Shown: positions 1 to 15,698 of the stretch, piece after piece | Position numbering within the stretch: the first letter of the stretch is position 1 | How the letters are laid out: every line of letters starts with the position of its first letter | Source of the DNA: Podaxis mareebaensis | Taxonomy: Eukaryota; Basidiomycota; Agaricomycetes; Agaricales; Agaricaceae | NCBI GenBank assembly: GCA_018524725.1 | Contig: JAEUWP010000511.1 | Location: 61,269-125,268, forward strand | Length of the DNA stretch: 64,000 nucleotides | Direction of reading: 5' to 3' | The notes under the pieces: model-generated | Told to the model about the DNA's origin: nothing | The model's input: the letters and a program-made list of their open reading frames with translations, nothing else | Databases searched by the model: none | Position numbers and translations under genes: made by a program

Positions 1-2737
<2,737 letters not shown>

Positions 2738-3492
2738 GACGGAAATACAAGGATTTTGATACGGACTATCTATGGTAGAATAGTGCGGGACATGTAGGAC
2801 GTAAGGAAGTATATAACCGGATATCATTTATTCACGCAGCACAGCCTCGGAATAGGGAACGAGAAGAGGCACAGGTTTGGGGTGGCAGTCATAATAGATC
2901 ACTCCGTCTAATAGGGTTCGCGTCTTCGCTTACATTGCTTTCGTCTCCTTCATGGCCGATTCCTGCCCCTCGATTGGGACGGGTGCGCTGCTGCACCGTG
3001 GGGCGCGGGCATCTGACGGGCGTCTATATATTCCGAGCAACACTGCCAAACATCGTGTACTGCGTGTGCGTGCGTGCGCATGCGTGCCTGTCTGTCTCTG
3101 GCGCCCTTTTTACCCGTGATTCGTCATACCCGCTGTGTTTCTCCACTTGGCCCCTCTGTTGCGGTACTCGAGTGGTGAGTGTAGGATGCGTGCTTTCGTG
3201 CTGTGCTGATGGTTTTGGTTGATTTCGTTGCTAGTGATTCAGCGACTGGACTTTGATTTCTTCGTGGTCATCGAAGCGCTAACTTGGGTTATCGTGCTCG
3301 TTCGGCGTTGTTCGCGTGCCTTGCTCTACAGCTTTTACGTCCCTCCCACGACTCGCTATTCAGTCCGAATATCACATCTTGTGCCTTTATTCCCTCGACC
3401 GGCGCTCCCAGAACTGTTACCACCATCATCACCATCATCACGTCCACTTGTCGACGACTTCTCACAAATACCGACAAACTAGGCTTTTCGCT
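2738..3492. other. Intergenic region and 5' leader of the calcineurin gene
   Basis: No gene supported. It holds an alternating purine/pyrimidine tract rich in TGCG around 3062-3090, a CT-rich stretch, and a short CACCATCAT-type triplet run near 3420-3443. These look like promoter/leader composition; the small open frames here show no family features. Confidence 0.6.
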
Positions 3493-6051
3493 ATGGCAAG
3501 TAGGAAATCTAAAGCTTCGGCGCAAGAGCGCAACGCGCTTCGCCAGATTCAGCAAGGACAACAGCAGCGTCTACAACAGCAACAGCAGGTACAAGCGACC
3601 GGGAGTATCTCTCCAAGTCAGAGCCAAGGTGGTGCGGGGGGAGGGATGCAACATACGAGGTATCCAACTGGGCCGGTTCCTCCAGTGAGAAATGGGCCGG
3701 ATATGACTGAGCGGAGGGTTAAGAATGTGCGTTTTCTCTCTTATCAGTTCTTACCACTATAGTCGTTTCTGATGTTTTTTCTTTCTTTCTTTGCTACTGT
3801 AGGTGCCGCCGCCAGCGACGCATAAGCCAAGTGATGCAGAGTTCTTTTTGAGAGACGCGCGTGGAGAGAGGATGCCGAATGCGAGTTATTTGAAGGATCA
3901 TTTTTTTAATGAGGGGAGGATTTTGGAGAGTCATGCGTTGTGGATTGTTCGGACTGCGATGGCGGTTTTGAGGAGGGAGCCGAATATGGTGTTGGTTTCG
4001 AGTCCGATAACGGGTGAGTTGGTTGTTGTTTGTCGTTTGGGACGTGTTGTTAATGGGTGGTAGTTTGTGGAGACATTCATGGGCAGTATGTGAGTGGGCT
4101 TTTTTGATTCTGGGTTGGGTTGGTGTGCTGACAGGGGTTTAGTATGATCTTATGAAGTTGTTTGAAGTTGGTGGGCCTATTGGGGACACCACATACTTGT
4201 TCCTTGGGGACTATGTGGACCGTGGAGACTTTGGTATTGAGGTGCGTTTCTTTTCGTGTTTTCCCCTCAGCACTACTTCCTAACGAGCTGCATGCACACA
4301 GTGCCTTCTATACCTCTACGCGCTCAAGATCTGGTATCCAAACAAGGTTATCCTCCTGCGAGGGAACCACGAATGCCGGCACCTTACGGAATACTTTACA
4401 TTCAAACGCGAATGTAAGTCCAATACCTCACGACACTCGTACACCCGTGACTGATAAGCAAGGTGTTAGGTTTGCACAAGTATAGTTCGGCGGTGTACGA
4501 AGCTTGCATCGAATCATTCTGCGCACTACCGGTGGCCGCGCTCGTGGATGGCAAGTTTTTCTGCGTGCATGGTGGGATTTCACCTTCGCTTGTGACGCTT
4601 AAAGACCTCGAACACGTGCGTAGCCTTCTTCCTCTCTTCACTCCCTCGCTTGAAAACCGTGAGGCTGAAGCGTGTGTATCCAGCTGGATCGTTTCCAGGA
4701 ACCAGGCTCGCACGGGCTGTTGTGTGATTTGCTTTGGTCGGATCCTATACAAGCGTTTGGGAATGAACAGGGAACTGTTCCGCCAGGGTCAAAGTTTTTG
4801 GCGAATTCGACGAGGGGGTGTTCGTTTTATTATACGTGAGTGATTTTTGCTCTTCGTGGAGTGGGTGAAGAGCTGATTTTTGTATAATGATCAGGTATGA
4901 GGCCGTGTGTCAGTTTTTGGACAGGAACAATTTACTGACGGTTATACGGGGACATGAGGCGCAGGATGCTGGGTTCGTGATTGCGTTCTTGTCGTGCCGT
5001 TGTCAGGGGTTTTGACTGATTCTGATGCTACGCGCAGGTTTACGATGCATAAGAAAACGCCAAAGAAACACTTCCCGGCGGTTATTACCATCTTTTCTGC
5101 ACCAAATTATTTGGATGTGTACCATAATCGCGCGGCGGTGCTCAAATATGCGAACAAGAATATCACGATCAGGCAATACAATTCGAGTCCTCATCCGTTC
5201 TGGTTGCCTAATTTTATGGATGCGTTCACATGGAGTTTGCCATTTGTGGGTTCAAAGAGTGAGTAGACATCTTGACATCTCGAGTGATTGTTATGATTTG
5301 TGGAACTCTGTTGACGTGGCTTTGGTGACAGTTACAGAGATGCTGTTGGCAATATTGAGTATTTGTAGTCAAGAAGAATTGGTGGATAGTGATTCGGAGA
5401 GTGGCGAGGGCAAGACGGATGAGGTTGCTACTGCGGAACTCGCAGCTAGGAGGCAAGAGATCAAGAATAAAATCTTGGCGGTTGGAAGGATGCAGAGGGT
5501 GTTCCAACTTTTGCGGTGTGTGGTCTCTTTGGCTTTGTACTTGGTATGATGCTGATGGTTGGGATATAGTGAGGAGGCTGAGAATGCAACCGAGCTCGTG
5601 GCAGATGAGACAGCAGCTGGAACGTCAAGAATGGGCCCTGATGCGCTCAATGTACAAGGCAACAAGATCAATAGGAGCATTCGGACATTTGCTGATGCGT
5701 ATGTCTTCCCATTGTCACCGATATCTATCACCCGACTTACTGGAATACTTGTACTATGATAACAGTCGTCGCTCGGATCTTCTTAATGAAAGATTGCCGG
5801 AATTCAATCCCGAACAAGTGCGCCCGGCGATATTCCCCACGCCCAGTATGCGCGTCGCGCGACGTGGGAGTGGTGACTTGGCCTTGGATGTGCCGCCTGG
5901 GGGGAGTGGTATAGAGGAGTTGATCAAGAAGACGTTGGAGGAGGAGTTGGAAGGGGAGGGGGGTGTGGTTGAGAAGCTTGCGGAGAGAATTGCCAGGGGT
6001 AGGAGGGTGACGGGACGGCCTTCGGCGTTGAAGAGGCACGATACTGCGTGA
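3493..6051 (+). CDS. CNA1: Calcineurin A, catalytic subunit of Ca2+/calmodulin-dependent protein phosphatase 2B
   Basis: Ser/Thr phosphatase that dephosphorylates targets such as Crz1-type factors when Ca2+/calmodulin binds. Twelve exons: 3493-3726, 3803-4013, 4064-4089, 4143-4241, 4302-4413, 4470-4615, 4684-4835, 4895-4972, 5038-5258, 5332-5515, 5570-5698 and 5766-6051. They sum to 625 aa plus stop. The N terminus is Gln-rich. Metallophosphatase motifs are present in order: GDIHG (about residue 151), GDYVDRG (179-185), GNHE (211-214), and RGHEAQ in exon 8. Exon 9 carries the start of the calcineurin B-binding helix (WSLPFVG, continuing into exon 10). Exon 10 has a basic amphipathic calmodulin-binding helix ([10 protein letters not shown]). 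The NERLPEF motif in exon 12 corresponds to the autoinhibitory helix. The C-terminal tail is longer than in mammals, as in other fungi. All domains are intact. Confidence 0.96.
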
Positions 6052-6225
6052 TCTATGTGATTTCTAATTTCTATTTTTTTCTCTTTCTCTTCCTCTGTTG
6101 CTAGCTACTAGGTATCCTTCTTAGGCTCTATTGGATCTGTTTCGTACGTACTACTAGTTGTGCCGTAGTGTATATACCAGGCTTGGTTGGGTGTGATGGG
6201 ATAGGAGCCTGGAAGATATTAATAA

Positions 6226-9200
6226 ATGGAAATGGGGTGTGACAATGCGGCCGGAACGACGCCCAGAACCAGACTGACACCGTCAACAACTGCCATCCCC
6301 TTACCCTTTGCATTTTCATTATTCGATAAGCATCATAACGTTTTGACCCTTGACCACCACCATCCACAGCCCATGCCCACGGACGAGGGCAGGACGTTGC
6401 AGCTCAGGCTCTCTTTGTCCTCTAATACGTCGTTCAAACGGTCTTTTGAAGAGCTTTTTGGTGGGGCGGAGAGTGACGGTGAGAATGGTGGTCGTAGTGC
6501 TGATGGGCGAGGGGGTGGGGAGGGTGGTACGGTGATGGGTGTTGGTCGTGGACTTGGTGCGACTGCCGGTGCAGGAGGTGGGCGTGAGGGGAGGAATAAA
6601 AGACAGAGGAGCGAGAGTGAGAGTGATCAACTTAGTGCTGGGTCCTCCTCTTCCAGTTCTTCAGGATCTTCCTCGAGCTCTTTGGCTTTTTCTTCAGCGT
6701 CTGGGTCTTCTTCGACTGTAGCATCGCCATCGTCGTCAAGAGCAGCAACCACAACAGTAACGTTGTCGAATAACGGGTACGGGTATTCTGGAATTGTGTC
6801 GAATGGAACCGGGAGTTCTACTACAAATCCAGCGAGCTCTGCTTTGTCGAGTGGAATTGAAACGTCGCTGCCGCCACGATTGCCAACTCCTCGACTGGAT
6901 GATGTACAGATGTCGGATATTCCTCTGTTGGATGATGGCGCTCACACCCGCATCCAGAATCAAAACTATGCTGCGTCGAGTACTTCCATTGCGGAACCTC
7001 GAGGAGAGACGACAGCTACAATAACTTCGGACTCGGGCTCGGGGTTGTCATCTCTATCGACGACGTCACATTTGAATTCACATTCGCAACGGTCAGGAGA
7101 AGTTCAAGCAGCAGGACTACAGCACCATTCCTCGGCTCCCCTGCACCCCTCTCCACTATCTGTATCTACACTCTCGACAGCACCCACACCCTCGATTCAA
7201 TCAACTTCCACGGTTACAAACCCGACCCCGAACACGCTTTATCATGCTGGTATGAGGTCAGGAGTAGGATTTGGATCACCTTCGCCGCCGCCGATGCGGG
7301 GACCGTCGCTAGTCCCCCTTTCGCGGAACACGTCGAGTGAGACGGAGGAACGGTTCAGAGCGACAATGGAGAGGTATAATGCGTTTGAAAGTGCGATGGC
7401 TGCGCTGAGGGAGTCTCCGCCGAGGAATTTGGGGTTGGGTGTTGGGGTGGGAGTGTCAGGGCCGAGGACATCACCGCCGAGGTTGCCCCCGCTTGAGTTG
7501 AGTTCTTTGGGAGATGAGGAAGAGGAGGGTGAGGGTGGGGAACAGCGGCGGGAGAGTTCGTCTTTATCGCGAGGTGTGTTTTTCTTTGTCCTCGTTCTGG
7601 GGATTTGCCGGTTTCTCATTAAACTGCGTTTTGGATTCTTTTGCCGCCGCACAACAACAGCTAATACTACTATTGCTGCTGCTACTGCCACGAGTGTCGA
7701 CCGCAACTCGAGATCGCCGCCCGTACGTACCAGGATGGGCAGTGCGGCACGCGCGGCTCGCCCTCAACCTAGCTTGAGCCTCTCACTTATCGGTGGATCC
7801 CGTGTTGGTGAGGACGATCATCTCGGTAGAGGTGGTGTGAGTGGTGTTCATATTAGCAGCCGTGATGATGGCTTGGATGGAGGTGATGAAGGTGGCGATG
7901 AATTTGATGAACTGGGTGAGGATGAAGATGAGGATGAGGATGAACGGAGGTTTCTTCGGGATCGAGATCAACATCAACATCAGCATCAGCGTGGTGGAGG
8001 CTTAGTACAAGGAGCCCCTAGAAGTCACAGTCATGGAGCTGTAGTTGGTGATGCACCCCCGAGGATCGAGCTATCGAATTCTTTATGGTCGTCGTTGGGT
8101 ATTGGCAGCTCGAGTAGGAATGATTCGGCTGGGATTGGAGGAAGAGGGATAGTGGTCGAACAGGAAGAAAACACCAATAGAGGAGTAGAAGATCGAGAAG
8201 AAGGACAAGAAATAGAGACGGACCTCGTGTATCCTGATCCGCCCTTCCGAGATCGTTTGGATTCGGCCCTCGAAGCTCTCAGATCACCTTCCTCTCCCTT
8301 GGTTCCGGGTCTTGTACCTGGCGAACGCGACTCTAACGAAGTTGAAGCTGAAACCGAAGACCAGGTTTTGGGGGTATCATCACTCCCTGGGCCGAGTAGT
8401 GCCACAGCCCAAAACAACAATGCAACAGCACAGGCGCCGTATAATGTAAATACAAGTCCTTCATCTAACAGTGCGAGTATGAGCCGTGCTGAGGCGCCAC
8501 CCACATTACCTCCTATCATGACGGATGCGGACGACGAGATGTGGCGGAGGGACTCGCAACAAGAACGGGTGCCCCAATCTCAGGCTCAGGCTCAGGCTCG
8601 GGTACAGGTGGATATTAGGGGAGCGCAGGAGAGGAGGGCGACGGAGAGGTTGGGAGAGGTGCAGGTGCCTTCGCCTTCGTTGAGTGGGTTTTATGATTGG
8701 TTGGAGGGTGCCGGTACGAACGCTCCTGTTGCCGGTTCGACGAGGGAAAGGTCCGGGTCTGGGTCGGCAACTGGGTCGGGGTTGGATGTTGCTGTGGAGT
8801 CAAGTTCAGGTGCTGTGAATGCGACGGCGGGTCAGACTCATAATGGTGGGCCAGGGAATTGGGAAGAGGATGTGTTATCTGGTCAGCATTTTTTCTTGAC
8901 TCGCTCGGAGATGGACTTACGTTTCTTTTGTTTGGATATTTCTCTAGGGTTCATGAGCACCGATCTTGGGCTCAACCTGGGATTGCAACGACGTGAAAGA
9001 GAACAGCATGGTCACTCTATCGGTGAGTACACCTTGTGTAAAGTGCACCCACACTGTTTAATTGCTGGCGTTCGTCAAAGCTGCAGTTGCACCTCTAGGA
9101 CCCGCACCTACTCGATCCGCGGAAGAGAGTGTTGTAATGGACGTCGATATGGAGTCTGATACGGAAAGGGAACGGGAGGTGGAAAGACTACCTTGGACAT

Positions 9201-12200
9201 TAGGATCCTCCATCACCTCGCCTGGTCAAGCCACGCCTCGGCCAAGCTTCAGTAAGCCTTACCCACCTAACCTAACCTGCTGTTGTTACTTATGCTGTCC
9301 TTGCTGTTCAGATCGTGACTCACTACAACCGCAACGACTGATGCCAGACCAGTACAGAGGATTGAATTTGTTGCGTGAGTATTCAATAGTTTTGATTTGT
9401 TGGATATAGCTGATGACGGATTCCGTAGATGATGCTGATGATGAGTGGGATCCTGTGCACGCAACAGTTCCATGGCACGCTGAGGCTGGTCCCTCTACTT
9501 CTACTTCTGCGTCTGCTTCCGCGTCTGCATCGTCTTCCATGGCGCCTTTGCCTTCCTTTGCATCAAGTCTGTTCTCTTCACCTTCGCCTCCACCCCTTCC
9601 TCGCATAAATGCTCCGTCGTCCATCTCACCTTCAAGACCAAGTACGACTTCTGGGCCGTCAAGGATTAGACTCCCAAGGTTCATTTTGTCGCCTCGCCGG
9701 CCATCAGCATCGGCAGAGAGCGGTGCTTCCCCACATCACTTCGTACCGAATCGCCCTTCCTGGCAGCACCAAGGAAGTCGAGGTCGAGAAGGGAGTGTTG
9801 GGTCGACGGCTGATGCCTCTCTACCTCCGAGTCTTTCGCTTGACTTGGGCTTAAACAACTCTGTCTTTGGTGCCAGTGACACAAGTGGCTCCGACACCAA
9901 TACTAGCTTTGACTCATCGAACAACATCACAAACCCGCTTTCTGGACATCCACAACAAGATCCTCTTACGAGACTCTTCGAACAGTCACCGTCGCAAACT
10001 CAGTCACGTCTACCGACTCACTCAGATCATCAGCAACACGTTGGACGGGGTGCGTTTGATGTTGAATCGGAGAGGTTGAGATATAGAGCACCGACGCGCG
10101 TGGTGGGGTCGAGTAATTCGCTCGTGTCAGAGAATGCAGCTGAGATGGGGAGGAGGTTCGCGAGAGCTGAGTTGGTGAGGCGGTTGAGTACTTCGCAGAG
10201 GTTTTCTAGGACATTTGGGTCTGGGTCATCTCCATCTCGAGGTGGGAATGAGAGGGCAAGTAGTACTGAGGAAAGTACGAGACAAAGTCTTTCTGGTCCT
10301 GAAGTTGGAGTTCCTCGGACGGATACAAATGCGAACGTGGGTGCGAGCACGAGTAGGGGTGTGGGTTTCGCCTGGGACAGGGTTGCACGTCTGAGAGAGG
10401 AGGCTGAGAGGTTGAGAAGGAATGCGGCTAGGGAGGAAGGGAGGAATGTGCGGGGACACGTTGGTGGAAATCTTATTGGAGCGAGACCGCGGACATCGTC
10501 ACAATCACAGACGCAGACGCAATCAGGGATACAAACTCGGATTGGGCACCTGTTGTCGCGCTCACCTAGGCATACACAGTCGCATCATGGAGCTTCTGGT
10601 GGTAGCGGAGGTGGATCATTGACCCCTTTCAACGGACTTGCGTTGCCGCCCAGAAATAACGGTGGATCGAATACAAGTCTCGGAGAAAGCGACGAATCGT
10701 TTGGCACATTTGGTGAACTTGTGCCGCAACCTAGGAATGACGGCCGGTTGGAGGAAAGCCTTGGATCAGGATCGGAGTCAAGTTCTGGCTCGAACACGGG
10801 TTTGTCGATGTATCCTGGTGTTTCCCCGCCTCCGCCAAGACCGAGGTTGCATTCTACCAGGCATATGCCTTCTTCATCCGCAGCTGAGAGCACTGGGCCT
10901 AGTACCGTCTTCAGCCATGGACACAGGAGAAGTACGTCGTGGTCCCAAGGATCTTCGAACACCACCAATGCAGACAACAACGCAAGTTCAGCTGCGAGCA
11001 GGCCTCCTATGACCACAGAAGAAGCGTGGGTGACTATGCTTGGACTCAGGTTACCTCCTGATCATGCCAGTAACCCTCGACCTATCATGCGCCTGTATAT
11101 TGACCCTGAATCTGAATCCGGGTCTGGTTCTATGGTTGGCGAACAATCTCAGAGGGATGCGAGGACGTCTTTTGGCTCGTTTTCGTCGTCGGATTCATCC
11201 TTATCGGCAGACTCGTTTATTGGTTCTGGATCTGGATCTGGGGTTTCGAATGTATCGGTGTATGGGGGCGGTGGTGTTCCTATTCCAGCACCCGGAAGAG
11301 CGATGTTCTTGGATACGGAACTGCCTTCGCCCGGTCTTGGAGGGTTGTTTGACACTCTGGGACCTGGTGCAACTACTGGCCGCGATTCCCTTGAGATCCC
11401 CCCTTCCACACGGCCGCCATCAGCATCAGCATCAGCAACGACATTCAACTCATCGAATTCTTCAGCATCCTTTTCTTCCGCTGGTCGGTTCACGCCATCA
11501 CCTGTTCGAACCTCCGATGAAGATGGAGAGGAGGGAGCTGCGAATGAGTCTGAGAGATTACAGAGGCTAGAGATGAGGTTGGGGAATATGAGGAATGAAA
11601 TGGTTAATGAGATGCATCATTGGTGGGATCGGGATGAGCCTGTGCATGAAGGGGTTATGAATAACATGGACGTTGATAGAGATCAACGAGGCTCGCGCGT
11701 AAGTGCCCTATTTGCCTTGTCAGTTTTCCTTGATCACTGATTGTCTGGTCGTTGGTGTAACCTAGCAGGCTGCAACCAACCAACGGCCACTTATACGAGG
11801 CCCTCGTCGTCCAGACCATCTGCCGGCATCCCCATATCAACCTGCCGCCACGAGCTCGGATTCTAATTCTTCCAGCGCAAGCACGAGCTCTTCCGAAAGA
11901 AGGAACATTATCGACCCGAACCTGTTTGCCCCTGGACCGTTCAGAAATACGATGGAAACGTTGGCGATGAGGGCACGGGAATACGCAGCTCAAGCGTCCT
12001 CTTCAACTACACCAGCCATACCTGGGACAACAATGTCTTCACCTACAATGTCGTTCTCTCCTTCGCCGTCCTCGTCCCTTTCGCCTCCAGCTACATATAC
12101 GTTCGCTCCTCGTTCTTCCTCCCACGTCTCCCGTCAGCCCACTACTACAACTATTCAAGGAACTACACAATTGCCCCCTGTAATCCCGCCACTTTCGTTT

Positions 12201-14053
12201 GAAAACGACGCCGAGAACGAGAACTCGAGCTCGAACGGTCCTGGTTCTGGGGGGAGATCTGAAGTTCAAGAACCTTTGGACCCATTCACGGGGCAATGGA
12301 TCAATGAGACTGATCAGATATTAGCAAGATACGGGAGTCTTAGAGATTTCATGCGGCGTGTCCGCAACCAGCGGAGAAGCGTTGAAGGTGGCGATAGTGG
12401 AGCCGAATTGCTGAGTTCTGAATTCATGACTTCTGCGTCGTCTGCGTCGAGTGTCTCGTCAGAGGGTCGACCTTTGTCGTGGTCTCAGCTGGAGAGATCC
12501 CCAGATATATCCGGGACTGGTAGGGACCCGCATACCGCGCCTTCGTCCGGACCTAATGGAGATCGACGACGTTCGGGAGAGATTGAAGGGTTGCAGCATG
12601 CCATCGGAGTTTTGAGAGGGGATGGGTTGAGTGTGGGTCGCTCGGTGCAGTTCTTGGAGATGTATGGGGAGCGGTTGCGTAGGGAGGCGGCGGAGCGTGA
12701 GAGGCAGCGAGAGGAGGGACGGAGTGGTAGACAGGAACGGAGACAGTTTCCGAGACCTTTGGATCAGATTCGAGAGCAAGAGTGGTTTAGGCCGAGGACG
12801 GCGAATGCAGGCGCAAATCCTAATCCGACCCGGAATGCGAGTGCAAGTGCAAATGGGATCAGGGGTAGATCTGTGAACACGAATTGGCACGATGTTGTGA
12901 TGAACCGGCCGGCGAGTATGGAAGATGTGTGGGAGAATGCGGAGAGTGATAGTGATGAAGATGGTGTTGATGTTTTCTTCCCGGTTTCGAGATCGAGTCG
13001 AGCTGGATCTGGATCTGTACCTGCGCCTGGAGGACCACGTGGACAAGGGCAGTCGGAAGGGGTCAGGCATCAGAGGTTTAGGATGGGCAATAACACCAAC
13101 TCTGGTCTTGGGTCTGGTTTGAGCGTTGGTACTGGTTCTGGTGCACGTCCAGGAACAGGTGGGAGTGGAGGTGCGGGTGTAGGAGATTTTGGTCATCCAC
13201 CTGCTGCACCGAGGTTGAGGATGTTGAACCGTTTGAGGGGGAATAATATGGCGGGTGGTGGTAACCTGAATAGTGGGCCTGGTGCGAGGAGGTTCAGTAT
13301 GTTCGCGAGGAGAATTGGAGATTTGGGCGATTATATGGTGAGTAGCACTTTGCAGGTTTCGTTCTGACGATGAGACAAATGGAATTGGGACTGATGGATT
13401 TGTGTTAGAATGACGACGAGTTTGACCCCTCTTATGAGAGCTTGCTCACACTTCAAGCGGCGCTGGGTGAAGTGAAACCGAGGTCGACGCCTGAAGCAGT
13501 GTTGAAGAGGCTGCAGAGTGCGAAATATAAAGAGTGGGCTGGGGAGGGAAGCGACCCGAGGTGTCCGATTTGTTTGGAAGATGTACGTATTCCGAGTGTT
13601 CGGATCTCTGAACGGATATGCTAACATGTTTGCTTCTTTCTACCCACAGTATGAGCCAGATGATTTGGTCATGAAGTCGGGTAACTGTATCCACTGGCAG
13701 CACAAGGCGTGTCTGGAGGTCCGTGCTACATCCCTTTGCAAGTTTTCCTTTGAGTAGATGCTGATTTGTGGCTGTAGAAATGGTTGGAGAATGCAAACAC
13801 ATGTCCTGTGTGCCGGACCGATGTTGAGCCGAGGCAGCAACGGGAGACGCGCTGTCCGAGGCATAGAATGCTCTCGTTGAGAAGAGGCTCAGGCGGCAGC
13901 AGTAGCGGAAGTGGAGGCTCTAACTCTGGCCCTAGCGGATCAAACTCAGGTTCAAGTGGTAATGGTGGTGGTGGTGGTAACGGTGGTCCTGGGCATTCCC
14001 CTAGCTCTTCACGTTTCGGTGCGAGGTTCGGCGGTGGGGGACCTTGGTTCTGA
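6226..14053 (+). CDS. Very large Ser-rich protein with C-terminal RING-H2 finger, putative E3 ubiquitin ligase
   Basis: Ten inferred exons: 6226-7573, 7661-8881, 8948-9022, 9081-9251, 9312-9374, 9429-11698, 11769-13337, 13409-13582, 13650-13718 and 13778-14053. They give 2411 aa and stay in frame throughout. Nearly everything before residue 2240 is low complexity: Ser/Gly/Thr runs, an acidic Asp/Glu patch and Gln-His repeats near 7900-7990, and Arg-rich segments. The only recognisable domain is a RING-H2 at about residues 2291-2332, with CPIC, CxHxxHxxC and CPVC spread over three exons and all eight zinc ligands present. A Gly/Ser-rich tail follows. The 87-nt and 66-nt introns at 7574 and 8882 are also open in frame; I call them introns because they would encode hydrophobic inserts unlike the flanks. 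The start could instead be the in-frame ATG at 6373. UBC13 follows directly downstream. Ligase activity is inferred from the RING alone. Confidence 0.8.
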
Positions 14054-14558
14054 TTTCTAACGACTTACGATTTGTGCCATATCGCTCTCTCCTGACTATT
14101 CTGTTCTTTCTTCATTCTTGTTCTTATGATTTCTGCAAGTTGTGTCACTATTTGCTTTCTCCTCATTTAGCAGTATCTAGTATCTCGTCAGTCTATGTAT
14201 TTGTATGGGTTCACTTTCTTTCACCTTCCGCGATTGATGGAACTAATATAGACAAGATGAGTCAGCGTTGCCTGATGCGGTCTTAAGAGCAAGTTAGGGC
14301 TGTTGCAAGGACCGTCATCATCGTACCCTATCAACTATCTCTCTTTCACCTCTGTTCATTGTCTAACCTTCCTCGCTAGGTGCTAGACCGCGTGAGTGTA
14401 TGATCGTTATTCTCAGTATATTATAATTCAGAATTGAATGAATGTGCCGTGATTACAGATAGATTGCACGGCCTGAAGGGTCAATTTCATAACATACCAC
14501 CCACGAGACCTGTACAATCCTACGTTTGATTTGTGTGGTTGTACTATAGGCATTGGAT
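14054..14558. other. Intergenic: 3' region of the RING gene and UBC13 promoter
   Basis: About 500 nt of T- and C-rich, non-coding-looking DNA between two co-directional genes. No repeat, RNA gene or open frame with family features is seen. Confidence 0.5.
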
Positions 14559-15613
14559 ATGGCTTTACCCAAGGTGTGTGGTACTACATCTCGAGTGGAT
14601 CCAGGTGAAACGAGGCTAACGGCTACTCTGGTTCATCTACTCGTTAATTCGATCATCCCTCCGCCTTCGATTGCACGGGATCTCATTTGCGCGACGCTAC
14701 GCTTTATTGCGTCCTGCGGAAACTTGTGGACTATCGGGAAATGCTGATATCGTGATACGATGGGGTATCTGGGTTGTCTGCTTTGGACATGTTAATAACA
14801 CACCTCTCTTCTCGGGTTCTGTTGGTCTGTTCTGGAAACCTGGGATGACTTGACGCATGGTCAACCTATCCCCGTGGTGTGGGATACTTGTGCTCATTCT
14901 CGCTGCTCTCCATCTACGGTGGTACACGCGTTCTTGTGGCGGCCGACATTGATGGGGAGTGCAGAGGATTATCAAGGTCTGTGGCCTTGTGCTCTTTGTA
15001 CTGAACGATGTTATACTAAAGCGTGTCTCTATCTTTAGGAAACTGAGCGACTTGTTGCAGACCCAGCGCCTGGAATCTCTGCAGCACCACATGAGGATAA
15101 CCTTCGATATTTCGACGTGACAATTGAAGGGCCCGGTGGGAGCCCATTTGAGCGTAGGTTCTGTCTCCTGATGCCATGTTCTCACTCACTGTGTGATTGT
15201 TCAGATGGCAAGTTTAAGCTGGAGCTGTTCCTTCCGGAAGAGTACCCTATGGCACCCCCGAAGGTGCGGTTCCTGACCAAGATATACCACCCTAACATCG
15301 GTGAGTCTATGCATGATGCGAGAGGTCAGGAATGAACTGGTTGTTCCTTAGACAAGCTTGGTCGGATCTGTTTGGACATCCTGAAGGGTGGGTAATTTGG
15401 CTACAGAGCACGGATCATAGGATATTTATTTCATTTTCAGACAAATGGTCGCCTGCGTTGCAGATCCGGACGGTGCTGCTGTCGATCCAGGCTCTGCTGA
15501 GTGCGCCGAATCCAGACGATCCCCTGGCTACGGACGTGGCGAAGCACTACAAGGAGAACGAGGCGGATGCGCAACGGGTGAGCCGGGAGTGGACGCAGCA
15601 GTATGCAATCTAG
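14559..15613 (+). CDS. UBC13: UBC13-type ubiquitin-conjugating enzyme E2
   Basis: E2 that, with an Mms2/UEV partner, builds Lys63-linked chains in DNA-damage tolerance and trafficking. Six exons: 14559-14573, 14965-14976, 15039-15153, 15205-15300, 15352-15387 and 15441-15613. They give 148 aa, close to the family length of about 150. The N-terminal MALPKRIIKETERL is pieced together from a 15-nt first exon, a 12-nt second exon and exon 3, and is diagnostic of UBC13. HPNI and the active-site Cys86 (GRICLDILK) are present, as is the C-terminal [13 protein letters not shown] helix region. The first intron (391 nt) is unusually long for this locus. The ATG at 14559 is chosen because it gives the exact family N terminus. 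The partner UEV gene is not in the window. Confidence 0.96.
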
Positions 15614-15698
15614 TAGTGTTATCGATCCGAGTTTCCGGGGTCCCTGTTGGAATAATAAATAATAAATATCGTTAATTGTCTGTTCTCATCATCAACCC

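Noticed and set aside
3420..3443. CACCATCAT repeat as a possible coding His tract
   Set aside because: It lies in the leader before the calcineurin ATG; the frame through it does not connect to the phosphatase frame.
6128..6630. Minus-strand frames over the start of the RING gene
   Set aside because: Shadows of the Ser-rich + strand frame; no start context or family support.
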